64,000 nt of DNA from Brucella tritici (GTDB lineage Bacteria > Pseudomonadota > Alphaproteobacteria > Rhizobiales > Rhizobiaceae), in the NCBI RefSeq assembly GCF_008932295.1, contig NZ_WBWA01000021.1, forward strand, positions 1-64,000, given 5' to 3'. Both the position numbers and the translations under genes were made by a program. This document shows, piece by piece, positions 55,498-64,000 of this stretch (the stretch's first letter is position 1; each line of letters starts with the position of its first letter). The notes beneath the pieces were generated by a model. The model worked only from the letters and a program-made list of their open reading frames with translations. It ran no database searches and was not told the origin of the DNA.

Positions 55498-58400
55498 ATG
55501 CCCGTTTTCAGCAAACTAGGTCTCAAGTCCTCCAGCGCGCTCGGGGCAAATCGTCATATCGTGATCGACGGCGTTGCCGACGGTTACGAGGCGTTCTGTC
55601 TCATTCGTCTGGCGGAAGAGATCGGCGAACGCGGGCCGATCATGTATATCGTGCGCGACGGGCAGCGCATTGCCGATCTGGAGCAAGTCTTGAATTTCGT
55701 GGCACCGGATATGCCGGTTCTGCATCTGCCTGCATGGGATTGCTTGCCCTATGACCGTGTGTCGCCCGGCGCAGACGCATCTGCACGCCGGCTGGCCGCA
55801 CTCAGCGCGCTGTCCGAGCTGAAAAAGACGCCGCATCCGGCCATCATTCTCACCACAGCCAATGCCGTTCTGCAAAAGCTGCCGCCGGAAGCGGCTATTG
55901 CAGAACAGGTGATTTCGGCGCGTCCCGGCAACCAGCTGGATATGAACGATCTGGCATCCCGGCTGGAGCGTAACGGTTTCGAACGTGTTTCCACCGTGCG
56001 CGACATCGGCGAATTTGCTGTTCGTGGCGGCATTCTCGATCTTTATGCGCCGGGGGCGGAAGAGCCGCTGCGGCTTGATTTCTTTGGCGACACACTGGAA
56101 TCAATCCGCGCTTTCGATCCGGCTTCGCAGCGCACCACGGGTACCCGCAAGGAGTTCGTGCTCCAGCCGATGAGCGAAATCACGCTTTCGCCGGACATGA
56201 TCAGCCGTTTCCGCAAGAATTACGTCGCGATGTTCGGTGCGCCGCAGCGCGACGACGCGCTCTATCAGGCAATCAGCGAAGGTCGCCGTTTTGCGGGCAT
56301 GGAACACTGGCTGCCGCTGTTCTATGACAAGCTCGATACTGTGTTCGACCATGTGGGCAATATGCCGGTGGTGTTCGACCATCTGGTGCATGAAGCGCTG
56401 ACCGAGCGCCACACCATGGTTGTCGATCATTACGAGGCGCGGCTGAGACAGGCGGAAGGCAAGGAGCCGGGCAGCGATGCCGTGCCTTACAAGCCGGTCA
56501 AGCCGGAAGCGCTTTATCTCACACCGTCAGAGGTCGAGAAGCACGCCGAAGCCGGGGGCGTGCGCATCGACCTGACGCCATTCGGTGCGCCGGAGGTTAC
56601 AGGGCGGACGATTGTTCATGCGGATGTGCATAAGGGCCGCAGCTTTGCCGAGGAGCGCGCCGCTACCGACGTGAACCTGTTCGAGGCGGTGGTGAAGCAT
56701 ATTGCAGAACTGCGTGCAGCGGGCAAGAAAGTGCTGGTTGCTGCCTGGACTGAAGGTTCTCTCGACCGTCTTTTGCAGGTCCTTGATGAACATGGGCTGG
56801 AAAAAATCGAGTCGGTTGACCGGCTTTCTACCGTCAAGGCGCTATCGCGCGACAAGGTAACGGCTGCTGTGCTGGCCGTCGAGAGCGGCTTCGATGCTGG
56901 CGATCTCGTCATTGTGGCCGAGCAGGATATTCTGGGTGACCGTCTTATCCGCCGTTCCAAGCGTCGCAAGCGCGATCAGGATTTCATCTCGGAAGTCGCC
57001 TCGCTAAACGCTGGCGATATTGTCGTCCATGTCGATCACGGTATCGGCCGCTTCATTGGCCTCAAGACCATTACCGCCGCTGGTGCTCCGCATGACTGTC
57101 TAGAAATCCATTATGCGGGTGATGACCGGCTGTTTCTGCCGGTTGAAAATATCGAGCTGCTCTCGCGTTATGGTTCGGAAGGCTCCGATGCGGTTCTCGA
57201 CAAGCTTGGTGGCGGCGCATGGCAGATGCGCAAGGCTAAGCTCAAGAAACGCCTGCTTGAGATTGCCGGGCATCTGATCCAGATCGCTGCCGAACGGCAG
57301 ATGCGCGGTGCGCCGGTGATGACGCCGCCGGACGGACTTTATGCCGAATTCTCCGCTCGTTTTCCCTATGATGAAACCGACGACCAGCTAACTGCTATCG
57401 AGTCCGTGGCGGATGATCTGGCTGCTGGCAAGCCGATGGATCGCCTGATCTGCGGCGATGTGGGCTTTGGCAAAACGGAAGTAGCGCTGCGTGCCGCCTT
57501 CATTGCTGCGATGAGCGGCGTTCAGGTGGCGGTCGTCGTGCCGACGACGCTTCTGTCACGCCAGCATTTCAAGACCTTCTCGAAGCGCTTCCATGGCCTG
57601 CCGATCAATCTGGCCCATGCCTCGCGTCTTGTCGGCACGAAGGAGCTTGCTGCTGCCAAGAAAGGGCTGGAAGAAGGGACCGTCGATATTGTCGTCGGCA
57701 CGCATGCGCTGCTCGGCAACTCGATCAAGTTCAAGAATCTCGGCCTGCTCATCATCGATGAAGAGCAGCATTTCGGCGTCAAGCACAAGGAGCGGCTGAA
57801 GGAACTGAAGTCGGACGTGCATGTGCTGACATTGTCCGCCACGCCGATTCCGCGCACTTTGCAGCTTGCGCTGACCGGTGTGCGAGAACTCTCGCTCATC
57901 ACCACGCCTCCTGTCGATCGTATGGCGGTGCGCACCTTTGTCTCGCCGTTCGATCCGCTCGTCATTCGCGAAACGCTTTTGCGCGAACGCTATCGCGGCG
58001 GCCAGAGTTTCTACGTCTGCCCGCGCATTTCCGATCTTGGCGAGATCGAAGAGTTCCTGAAAACGCATGTGCCCGAACTGAAAGTGGCCGTGGCCCATGG
58101 CCAGATGGCGCCGGGCGTGCTGGATGACATCATGAACGCCTTCTATGACGGCCAGTATGATGTACTTCTGTCTACGACCATCGTGGAATCCGGCCTCGAT
58201 ATTCCGACGGCCAACACGATGATCGTGCACCGCGCCGATATGTTCGGCCTGGCTCAGTTGTACCAGCTTCGCGGTCGGGTCGGCCGTTCCAAGCAACGCG
58301 CCTTTGCGCTGTTCACCCTTCCGGCGGGTAAGATGCTGACGCAGATGGCGGAACGTCGCCTCAAGGTTCTGCAGTCGCTCGACACGCTGGGCGCAGGCTT

Positions 58401-59010
58401 CCAGCTTGCCAGCCACGATATGGATATTCGCGGGGCAGGTAATCTGCTCGGCGAAGAGCAATCGGGCCATATCAAGGAAGTTGGATTCGAGCTTTATCAG
58501 CAGATGCTGGAAGAGGCGGTGGCCACGCTCAAGGGCACTGTCGAAGTTGAGGACAGCCAGTGGTCGCCGCAGATCGCGATCGGCACTGCCGTGATGATCC
58601 CCGAAGCCTATGTGCCCGACCTGCAACTGCGTCTTGGCCTTTATCGCCGTCTGGCTGATCTGGAAGAGCCGCAGGATATCGATGCCTTCGGTGCCGAACT
58701 CATCGACCGTTTCGGTCCGATGCCCGACGAAGTGCAGCATTTGCTCAAGATTGTTTATATCAAGGCGCTTTGCCGCCGCGCGAATGTCGAGAAGCTCGAT
58801 GCCGGTCCGAAGGGCGTGGTCATCCAGTTCCGCAATGCGACCTTCAACAATCCTGTCGGGCTGGTGAAAATGATCGGCGAACAGGGCTCCATGGCCAAGA
58901 TCAGGCCGGATCAGAGCATCGTCTTCATCCGCGACTGGCCGACACCGGAAAAGCGCCTCAACGGTTCTGCCGTCATCATGACGCAACTGGCGAAGATCGC
59001 GGTGGGGTGA
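55498..59010 (+). CDS. mfd: Transcription-repair coupling factor
   Basis: An 1170-residue translocase that removes stalled RNA polymerase and recruits UvrA. Domains in order: UvrB-homology (LYAPGAEEPLRLDFFGD), RNA-polymerase interaction domain with GDIVVHVDHGIGRFIGL, the SF2 motor with GDVGFGKTEVALRAA and IIDEEQHFGVKH, TLSATPIPRTL, QLRGRVGRSKQRAFA, and a C-terminal autoinhibitory domain. Full length, no break. AAGGT precedes the ATG. Confidence 0.97.
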   Translation: MPVFSKLGLKSSSALGANRHIVIDGVADGYEAFCLIRLAEEIGERGPIMYIVRDGQRIADLEQVLNFVAPDMPVLHLPAWDCLPYDRVSPGADASARRLAALSALSELKKTPHPAIILTTANAVLQKLPPEAAIAEQVISARPGNQLDMNDLASRLERNGFERVSTVRDIGEFAVRGGILDLYAPGAEEPLRLDFFGDTLESIRAFDPASQRTTGTRKEFVLQPMSEITLSPDMISRFRKNYVAMFGAPQRDDALYQAISEGRRFAGMEHWLPLFYDKLDTVFDHVGNMPVVFDHLVHEALTERHTMVVDHYEARLRQAEGKEPGSDAVPYKPVKPEALYLTPSEVEKHAEAGGVRIDLTPFGAPEVTGRTIVHADVHKGRSFAEERAATDVNLFEAVVKHIAELRAAGKKVLVAAWTEGSLDRLLQVLDEHGLEKIESVDRLSTVKALSRDKVTAAVLAVESGFDAGDLVIVAEQDILGDRLIRRSKRRKRDQDFISEVASLNAGDIVVHVDHGIGRFIGLKTITAAGAPHDCLEIHYAGDDRLFLPVENIELLSRYGSEGSDAVLDKLGGGAWQMRKAKLKKRLLEIAGHLIQIAAERQMRGAPVMTPPDGLYAEFSARFPYDETDDQLTAIESVADDLAAGKPMDRLICGDVGFGKTEVALRAAFIAAMSGVQVAVVVPTTLLSRQHFKTFSKRFHGLPINLAHASRLVGTKELAAAKKGLEEGTVDIVVGTHALLGNSIKFKNLGLLIIDEEQHFGVKHKERLKELKSDVHVLTLSATPIPRTLQLALTGVRELSLITTPPVDRMAVRTFVSPFDPLVIRETLLRERYRGGQSFYVCPRISDLGEIEEFLKTHVPELKVAVAHGQMAPGVLDDIMNAFYDGQYDVLLSTTIVESGLDIPTANTMIVHRADMFGLAQLYQLRGRVGRSKQRAFALFTLPAGKMLTQMAERRLKVLQSLDTLGAGFQLASHDMDIRGAGNLLGEEQSGHIKEVGFELYQQMLEEAVATLKGTVEVEDSQWSPQIAIGTAVMIPEAYVPDLQLRLGLYRRLADLEEPQDIDAFGAELIDRFGPMPDEVQHLLKIVYIKALCRRANVEKLDAGPKGVVIQFRNATFNNPVGLVKMIGEQGSMAKIRPDQSIVFIRDWPTPEKRLNGSAVIMTQLAKIAVG

Positions 59011-59018
59011 AGATCATT

Positions 59019-59303
59019 TCACTCCGTGCGGGAGTGATCGCGCCCGCAATGCCCGCAATTGCGATGTGGAATTGGGCCGTATCCAACGATAAAGCCCTTT
59101 TTGCTCTGATAGACTGAAAGACCGCATTCCGGGCAATAAAAGCCGTACAACATCGCGAGTGCATGTCCGACGAAAAATGCAAAGCCTGCGATCAGACCAA
59201 GGGGCTCCGGTAACTGCTCAAACAGCGGCAGCCAATAAGAAATGGTAAAAATCAGAGCGACTATCCAGCATGTGAACAGCCATGATTTCAGATAGAGCGA
59301 CAT
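59019..59303 (-). CDS. Small membrane protein with C-terminal zinc ribbon
   Basis: A 94-residue product from the ATG at 59303. Two hydrophobic segments (WLFTCWIVALIFTISYWLPLF; LGLIAGFAFFVGHALAMLYGF) are followed by CPECGLSVYQSKKG and CGHCGRDH, a plausible four-Cys zinc site on the cytoplasmic side. Upstream, only weak AGAG. No family recognised; convergent with mfd by 9 bp. Confidence 0.65.
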   Translation of the reverse strand: MSLYLKSWLFTCWIVALIFTISYWLPLFEQLPEPLGLIAGFAFFVGHALAMLYGFYCPECGLSVYQSKKGFIVGYGPIPHRNCGHCGRDHSRTE

Positions 59304-59375
59304 AACTCTAACTCGATTATTTCCAGCCAAAGTGCGAAGCGGTTTTGCGTAGGACAATGCGACAAAGCAAATAGT

Positions 59376-59417
59376 TAGAGCGGTTCCGACGATTCTGTTA
59401 AAACAGGAACCGCTCTA
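59376..59417. repeat. Dispersed palindromic element, perfect AGAGCGGTTCC copy
   Basis: TAGAGCGGTTCC (59376-59387) and GGAACCGCTCTA (59406-59417) are perfect 12-bp arms around GACGATTCTGTTAAAACA. It overlaps the 3' end of the DsbA-like gene. Confidence 0.9.
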
Positions 59418-60089
59418 GCGATCTTCAGAAATCCCCGGCTCAAAGCCTTCTGCCGTCTGGCGGATGGCGTCAGCAAGGACATCTGCCGTCTGAGCGCCCA
59501 TGACAGCATATTTCTGATCGATGATGAAACAAGGTACGCCGCGCACGCCAATGCGGCTGGCAGTATCGATCTCTTCACGAATCGTTGCCCTGTCGGCCTC
59601 GCTTTGCAGGAGACGGGCAACAACTGCGGCATCCATGCCGACACTTGCCGCCGCATCGACCAGCACTTCATGATCGCCGATATCCTGTCCCTGCTCGAAA
59701 TAGAGCGAGAACAACATGCCGACCATCCGGTCCTGCGTATCGGGAGCAGCCTGTGCAGCCCAATGGATGACACGATGGGCGTCGAGAGTATTTGGCGCGC
59801 GGGCGATGGCGTCGAAATCGAAGACAATGCCGTTTTCCTCGCCAAGCTGCGTCAGTTGCTTGTGGATGTCATCGATCTTTCCGCCTGTGCCGAATTTCTC
59901 TCGCATATAGGTCCGGCGGTCCTTTCCCTGCGGAGGCAGGGTCGGATCGAGCTGGAAGGGGCGCCAGCGTACTTCCGCCTCCACATCCGGCACCATGGCA
60001 AGAGCCGCCTCGAGGCGCTTGCGCCCCAGAAAGCACCAAGGGCAGACGACGTCGGACACGACATCGATAGTTATCTTTCTGGTGGCCAT
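59415..60089 (-). CDS. DsbA-family oxidoreductase (FrnE-like)
   Basis: A 224-residue thioredoxin-fold protein without signal peptide, so cytoplasmic. It has the CxxC active site VVCPWCFLG near residue 16, the long helical insertion and the cis-Pro loop GVRGVPCFIIDQKYAVMGAQ. This is the FrnE/2-hydroxychromene-2-carboxylate isomerase-like branch. Redox or glutathione-dependent activity is inferred from family. GGAGAC lies 7 nt before the ATG. Confidence 0.9.
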   Translation of the reverse strand: MATRKITIDVVSDVVCPWCFLGRKRLEAALAMVPDVEAEVRWRPFQLDPTLPPQGKDRRTYMREKFGTGGKIDDIHKQLTQLGEENGIVFDFDAIARAPNTLDAHRVIHWAAQAAPDTQDRMVGMLFSLYFEQGQDIGDHEVLVDAAASVGMDAAVVARLLQSEADRATIREEIDTASRIGVRGVPCFIIDQKYAVMGAQTADVLADAIRQTAEGFEPGISEDR

Positions 60090-60189
60090 GGCAGTGTCTC
60101 CATACGGGAACCAGAGGCGTCGCCTCCGGTTGAATGCTCATCATATATTGGGTGCATGTAGGGCGAATTACATCAACGTTAAAGCCCGA

Positions 60190-62106
60190 TCATGGCTTTG
60201 CGCGCCACCAGGTGGGCAGTTGATAGCCATAGAGCGAAGTCTTCTTCGGGTGATCGATGCGATCCCAGCGCGCCACCCACTGATAGGGCAGGTGGTAGAG
60301 CGGAATGTAATAATCCCCGGAGATAAGCACGCGATCGAGCGCGCGGACCGCACTCACGAAATCGGCGCGGCTTCTGGCTGCCAGCAGCGCTTCAATCATC
60401 GCATCTACTGCCGGATCGGCAACACCTGGATAGTTGAAACTTCCCTGAACGTCACGCGAGGCTGCGCCCCAGCGCATCCATTGTTCGTTGCCGGGCGAAA
60501 GCGACCCGGTCAGCGCTCCGAGAATCATGTCGTAGTCGAATGTCTGGAGACGTTGTTGATACTGGGCGTCGTCCACAGTGCGTATTTCGATTGTGATGCC
60601 CAGTCGCGCGAGATTACGCTTATAGGCCAGTGCGACTTTTTCCTCGTCGGGCGAGCGCGTCATGATCTCGAATTTAAGCGGGTTGCCGGCGGGATCGACT
60701 GCGAGACCGTGTTCAAATTGGAAACCGGCCTCAGTCAGCAGATCATAGGCTTTCTTTGCTGGCGTGCGGTCATGACCGCTGCCGTCCGTTACGGGCGGGT
60801 GCCATGTACCGTTCATGACATCGTCGCGAACGGCTTCGGGGAATGGTTTCAGCAACTGCTTCTCGCGCTCATCGGCAGGCTTGCCGACGGAAGAAAGCTC
60901 CGATCCTTCCCAAAAACTCTGCGTGCGGCGGTATTGATCGGCGAAAAGGTTGCGGTTGGCCCATTCGAAATCGAACAGCAGCCCCAGAGCCTGCCGTACG
61001 CGACGGTCGGCGAAAATTGGGCGGCGTGTGTTGAACACGAAGCCAAACATGTTGGCAGGCGTGCCTTTTTCAAAGCTGTCCTTGATAACGCGGCCCTGTT
61101 TTACAGCCGGGAAGTCATAAAGCTTCTCCCATCGAGTAGGGTTTGCCTCGATGAAGACATCCAGCAGGCCCTTCTTGAAAGACTCGAACAGGGACGTCTC
61201 GTTTCTGTAATATTCAATCGTCAACGTATCGAAGTTGTTGAGGCCGCGCTGCGATGGCAGATCCTTGCCCCAATAGTCTGGATTACGCTTATAGATGATA
61301 CGCTGGCCGGGCTGCACGCCGGAAACGAGATAAGGGCCGCTGCCGACAGGCGGCTTAAGGGATGAATTGCCGAAGGTTTCGCGATCAATGGCGTGCTTTG
61401 GCAGGACAGGCATCGACGAAGCGATCAGCATCGGAAATTCGCGATCCGACTTGTCGTTGAAGGTGAAGCGAACGGAGCGTTCCCCTGTCTTTTCGATCTT
61501 ATCGATTCGACTCATACGGTTATTGTAGGGAGGGCGTCCCTTTTCCGTCAGGATGTCGTAGGTAAAGAGAACGTCGTCCACCGTCACCGGCTGGCCGTCG
61601 GACCATTTTGCCTTCGGGTTCAGGGTGAATTCGACCCATTTGCGATCTGGATCGACCGCAACCTTTTCAGCCAGCAGACCGTAAAGGGTAAAGGGTTCAT
61701 CCCGCGACCGCTGCATGAGCGTTTCATAAGCCAGATTGCCGAGGTCAACATCCCCGAACAGGCCGCGCGCCGTCGTCCGCATGCTTTTCAGCACAAATGG
61801 GTTGAGACTGTCGAAAGTACCGTTAACGCCCATTGTGATGGCGCCGCCCTTTGGAGCGTCAGCGTTTGCGTAAGGAAAATGGGTGAAGTCAGCAGGCAGC
61901 GCCACATCTCCATGCATGGAGAGCGCATAGTCCGGCTGTGCTTCGGCTATCGCCTGCGCCGGCAGCACGCCGACGACAGCTCCGGTAAGGCTCGCAAGAA
62001 CCACGTTGCGGAGAAAGGCAATCAATCCGTTCAACTTCAATCGTCCATTGTAAATAAGTTTGATGGTCGCCGCCGGAAGCGTCGATTCGGAACCGAAAAC
62101 TAGCAT
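60190..62106 (-). CDS. Family 5 (YejA-like) peptide ABC transporter substrate-binding protein
   Basis: Up to 638 residues; a periplasmic solute-binding protein of the peptide/nickel family, close to YejA. A signal peptide (FLRNVVLASLTGAVVGVLPAQAIA) lies ~30-50 residues in from the ATG at 62106. A TTG at 62040 (MKLNGLIAFLRN) may therefore be the true start. The core contains GGAITMGVNGTFDSLNPFVL, WSDGQPVTVDDVLFTYD and GSGPYLVSGVQPGQRI. No permease or ATPase genes adjoin it, so it may work with a transporter encoded elsewhere. Yej systems import microcin C-like peptides and affect antimicrobial-peptide resistance in Brucella. Confidence 0.85.
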   Translation of the reverse strand: MLVFGSESTLPAATIKLIYNGRLKLNGLIAFLRNVVLASLTGAVVGVLPAQAIAEAQPDYALSMHGDVALPADFTHFPYANADAPKGGAITMGVNGTFDSLNPFVLKSMRTTARGLFGDVDLGNLAYETLMQRSRDEPFTLYGLLAEKVAVDPDRKWVEFTLNPKAKWSDGQPVTVDDVLFTYDILTEKGRPPYNNRMSRIDKIEKTGERSVRFTFNDKSDREFPMLIASSMPVLPKHAIDRETFGNSSLKPPVGSGPYLVSGVQPGQRIIYKRNPDYWGKDLPSQRGLNNFDTLTIEYYRNETSLFESFKKGLLDVFIEANPTRWEKLYDFPAVKQGRVIKDSFEKGTPANMFGFVFNTRRPIFADRRVRQALGLLFDFEWANRNLFADQYRRTQSFWEGSELSSVGKPADEREKQLLKPFPEAVRDDVMNGTWHPPVTDGSGHDRTPAKKAYDLLTEAGFQFEHGLAVDPAGNPLKFEIMTRSPDEEKVALAYKRNLARLGITIEIRTVDDAQYQQRLQTFDYDMILGALTGSLSPGNEQWMRWGAASRDVQGSFNYPGVADPAVDAMIEALLAARSRADFVSAVRALDRVLISGDYYIPLYHLPYQWVARWDRIDHPKKTSLYGYQLPTWWRAKP

Positions 62107-62240
62107 GATCGTACATTAAGTGCGGAATTAGGGCGTGTCCGCCACGCGACAGTAAGGGCTAAAATAAAGATTTTGGCGGATTCCGGGCATGGAATGTCGA
62201 AACTCATCTGGATTCATACCCCTAGTCGTTGTAACACGGC

Positions 62241-62276
62241 TCCGGATTGGGGCCCGGAAGGGTCCGGATGGGGGCT
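62241..62276 (+). repeat. Tandem near-repeats in the ialB-like gene's upstream region
   Basis: TCCGGATTGGGGCC (62241-62254) and TCCGGATGGGGGCT (62263-62276) match at 12 of 14 positions, 22 bp apart, which is two helical turns. Possibly paired operators. Confidence 0.55.
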
Positions 62277-62389
62277 AAAATCCCCAAGGTCACGCTGTTG
62301 CCGCATTTTCAAACCAGTGACGGTCTATCGCTGACTTATAATACAGAACGGGAACTATAGATCAGAGCGTTGAAAGGAACCTGTTGATC

Positions 62390-63007
62390 ATGTCCAGCAC
62401 TAAGACAATCGCTGCCGCATCTGCCATTGCTGGCGCGTTCGCCCTGCTTGCCTCCGCGACGATGTCCGCATCGGCGCAGCAGCCGCCACAGGGCTGGTTC
62501 AAGGTTTGCTCGAAGCAGGAAGACAATGACATCTGCAACACGCAGAACATCGTCACCGCGGATTCCGGCCAGCTCCTGACTGCCGTCAACCTCATCGAGA
62601 TTAAAGGCAAGATCAACCGCAAGATCTTCCAGGTGACTGTTCCTATTGGTCGTCTGATTCCTGCCGGTGTCGGCCTCCAGATCGACAACAACAAGCCGGT
62701 CAAGCTTGAATACGGCATCTGCTTCCCGGATCGCTGCATCGCCGAAGCTCCACTGACGGACGATCTTATCAATGCGCTCAAGAAGGGCGGCAAGCTGACC
62801 CTGACTTCGGTCAACTATCAGAACAAGCCGAACCCGATTCCGGTTGCACTCACCGGCTTCTCCGGCGCCCTGACCGGTCCGGCTCTCAAGCAGTCGGAAC
62901 TGGAAGAACGCCAGAAGGAACTTCAGGACGCCGTCCAGAAGCGCCAGAAGGATTTTGAAGCCAAGATGAAGGCTGAACAGGACAAGGCAAAGGGCGCAGC
63001 TAACTAA
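62390..63007 (+). CDS. Invasion-associated locus B (IalB) family protein
   Basis: A 205-residue exported protein. The ATG at 62390 has AAGGAAC ten bases upstream. A signal peptide (AAASAIAGAFALLASATMSASA) leads to a beta-rich domain with WFKVCSKQEDNDICNTQ, IPAGVGLQIDN and YGICFPDRCIAEA. Its four cysteines probably form two disulphides. The C-terminal ~45 residues form a charged helix (LEERQKELQDAVQKRQKDF). Named after Bartonella IalB, which aids erythrocyte entry; homologues here are of unproven role. Confidence 0.9.
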   Translation: MSSTKTIAAASAIAGAFALLASATMSASAQQPPQGWFKVCSKQEDNDICNTQNIVTADSGQLLTAVNLIEIKGKINRKIFQVTVPIGRLIPAGVGLQIDNNKPVKLEYGICFPDRCIAEAPLTDDLINALKKGGKLTLTSVNYQNKPNPIPVALTGFSGALTGPALKQSELEERQKELQDAVQKRQKDFEAKMKAEQDKAKGAAN

Positions 63008-63033
63008 GCTGCTGTCTGTCCGGTATGTTATGA

Positions 63034-63065
63034 AAAAGGGGCGCTTCAAGCGCCCCTTTTGTTTT
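63034..63065. terminator. Strong bidirectional terminator
   Basis: AAAAGGGGCGC (63034-63044), loop TTCAA, GCGCCCCTTTT (63050-63060), then GTTTT. It closes the IalB-family gene and the convergent hspQ. Confidence 0.93.
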
Positions 63066-63094
63066 GAACCATGACTTGAGACGAAACTTCTATC

Positions 63095-63433
63095 CTAGTT
63101 CGAATGCTGTGATTTTACGCGATAAGAACCGTTGTCCTGTCGATCAAACATCTCCTCGATCTGAGGATGGCGCAAAGGCTCGCCGCTTAGATCAGGCACC
63201 AGGTTCTGCTCCGATACATAGGCGACATATTCGGATTCCGCGTTTTCCGCGAGCAGATGGTAAAAAGGCTGGTCGCGATGCGGGCGCGCTTCCTCTGGAA
63301 TGGACTCGTACCATTCCTCAGTATTCGCAAACTCGGGGTCCACGTCGAAGATAACCCCGCGGAACGGGAACAACCGGTGCCTGACGACCTGACCGATCTG
63401 AAATTTCGCGTGCTTTATCTGTGTCATACCCAT
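63095..63433 (-). CDS. hspQ: Heat shock protein HspQ / YccV-like
   Basis: A 112-residue YccV/HspQ-domain protein: KFQIGQVVRHRLFPFRGVIFDVDPEF, PFYHLLAENAESEYVAYVSEQNLV and HPQIEEMFD. HspQ is a heat-induced adaptor that aids Lon and binds hemimethylated DNA in E. coli. Starts at 63433 or 63427 (MGMTQIKH); neither has a strong ribosome binding site. The C-terminal RVKSQHSN is a short extension. Confidence 0.92.
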   Translation of the reverse strand: MGMTQIKHAKFQIGQVVRHRLFPFRGVIFDVDPEFANTEEWYESIPEEARPHRDQPFYHLLAENAESEYVAYVSEQNLVPDLSGEPLRHPQIEEMFDRQDNGSYRVKSQHSN

Positions 63434-63525
63434 GCAACACTATGTAGTTCACCGCGTGACAAATTAAAGTCGGCGGCAACCGGCAATTCTGTCTGTTCGA
63501 TGTCTCGGATGATCTGAAAACGATC

Positions 63526-64000
63526 TTAGCTGGAGCGCTTTCCGTCGCTTCGTTGTGGAAGGCTCGGCAGTTTTGGTAGAAAATGTGAGAAACCGCTGCC
63601 GGGACGAAGCCCCTCACGCATGAAGAACGCGCGCAGTGGCGCAAAAGAGCGAAGCATTTCCAATCCGACTCCACGCACGATCTGGGCTGGAAGCATGCCG
63701 GAGAGAAGCGAACGATTGAGCGCATCGACCGAGCCGGTGCGGGCCAGAATATCCGGACGTCTGGCGCGGTCATAGGCGCGGATGACTCGATCTGAACCCG
63801 GATCGACTGGATCGCTTTCAATAGCCTTGACCAGCGTTTCGACATCGCGCGAGCCCAGATTGAGGCCTTGTGCGCCAATCGGTGGAAACACATGCGCGGC
63901 TTCACCGATCAGAATCGTGCGCTTGGCCGCAAAGACATGGGGCACGAGGCCGGAAAGGGGCCAGGCCTGCGGCTTGATTTCGAGCTTAATCTTGCCCAGC
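63526..64000 (-). CDS. UbiH/UbiF/VisC-type FAD monooxygenase, C-terminal part
   Basis: The open frame enters from the right edge (LGKIKLEIKPQAWPLSGL…) and ends at 63526. It contains the second FAD-binding motif LIGEAAHVFPPIGAQGLNLGSRD, the hallmark of the UbiH/Coq6 ring hydroxylases of ubiquinone synthesis. A GTG at 63945 could be misread as a start, but the conserved frame continues upstream. The N-terminal FAD domain is outside the window, so which ring position it acts on is unknown. Confidence 0.9.
   Translation of the reverse strand, partial: LGKIKLEIKPQAWPLSGLVPHVFAAKRTILIGEAAHVFPPIGAQGLNLGSRDVETLVKAIESDPVDPGSDRVIRAYDRARRPDILARTGSVDALNRSLLSGMLPAQIVRGVGLEMLRSFAPLRAFFMREGLRPGSGFSHFLPKLPSLPQRSDGKRSS

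Noticed and set aside
1-64000. CRISPR array, restriction or other defence island
   Set aside because: No regularly spaced direct repeats, cas genes, or restriction-modification motifs were seen in the accessory part.

Overview
The window looks like a chromosome segment from a Brucellaceae member (Brucella/Ochrobactrum type). This rests on gene content and order: divK-pleD-rpmG, a LOV-domain HWE histidine kinase, a BA14K-family protein, an IalB-family invasion protein, an lpiA(mprF)-acvB pair, and dispersed intergenic palindromes typical of Rhizobiales. No 16S rRNA is present, so the genus is inferred from my recollection of families and was not computed.

Layout. Positions 1-8960 are accessory DNA. 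The left edge holds the 5' end of an IS5-type transposase. Next come four unrecognised single-membrane-segment small proteins and a cytochrome b561. The rest is a prophage remnant: a damaged tail gene, a tail fibre, a frameshifted tail-assembly gene, two divergent acyltransferase-3 genes, a GH24 lysozyme and a nested spanin pair. No integrase, capsid or terminase gene lies in the window. The remnant stops next to the 3' end of tRNA-Cys (8966-9039), a classic integration point.

From 9.1 kb onward the sequence is ordinary core chromosome. 9.2-13.9 kb: dinB with an SOS-type operator, rnk, DUF3572, divK-pleD (cell-cycle and c-di-GMP signalling), rpmG. 14-26 kb: a long minus-strand cluster of pyrB-pyrC' (non-catalytic dihydroorotase-like partner), plsY, dprA, topA, rnr, DUF983, NUDIX and MFS. 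26-35 kb: aidB-like, ruvX, UPF0173 hydrolase, gatC-GNAT-gatA, GNAT, a FlbD-like small protein, parE. 35-41 kb: DMT transporter, lipB, a globin-coupled diguanylate cyclase, a small secreted protein, a LOV histidine kinase, BA14K. 41-49 kb: SPFH protein, membrane alpha/beta-hydrolase, tRNA-Lys, acvB-mprF, ccdA. 49-59 kb: glmU-glmS, recG, sdhE, mfd. 59-64 kb: a zinc-ribbon membrane protein, a DsbA-like oxidoreductase, a YejA-like solute-binding protein, an IalB-family protein, hspQ and the 3' part of a UbiH-type monooxygenase.

How genes work together: pyrB and pyrC' overlap and probably form one enzyme complex. gatC and gatA supply two subunits of the amidotransferase. glmU and glmS serve UDP-GlcNAc synthesis. 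mprF makes aminoacyl-phosphatidylglycerol and acvB probably hydrolyses it, with a tRNA-Lys gene alongside. DivK/PleD, the oxygen-sensing cyclase and the blue-light kinase form the signalling content. I did not find a convincing wholly new system. The most interesting points are the prophage surface-modification genes, the light/oxygen sensor pair, the degenerate pyrC', and the clean 10-bp duplication that breaks a tail-assembly gene.
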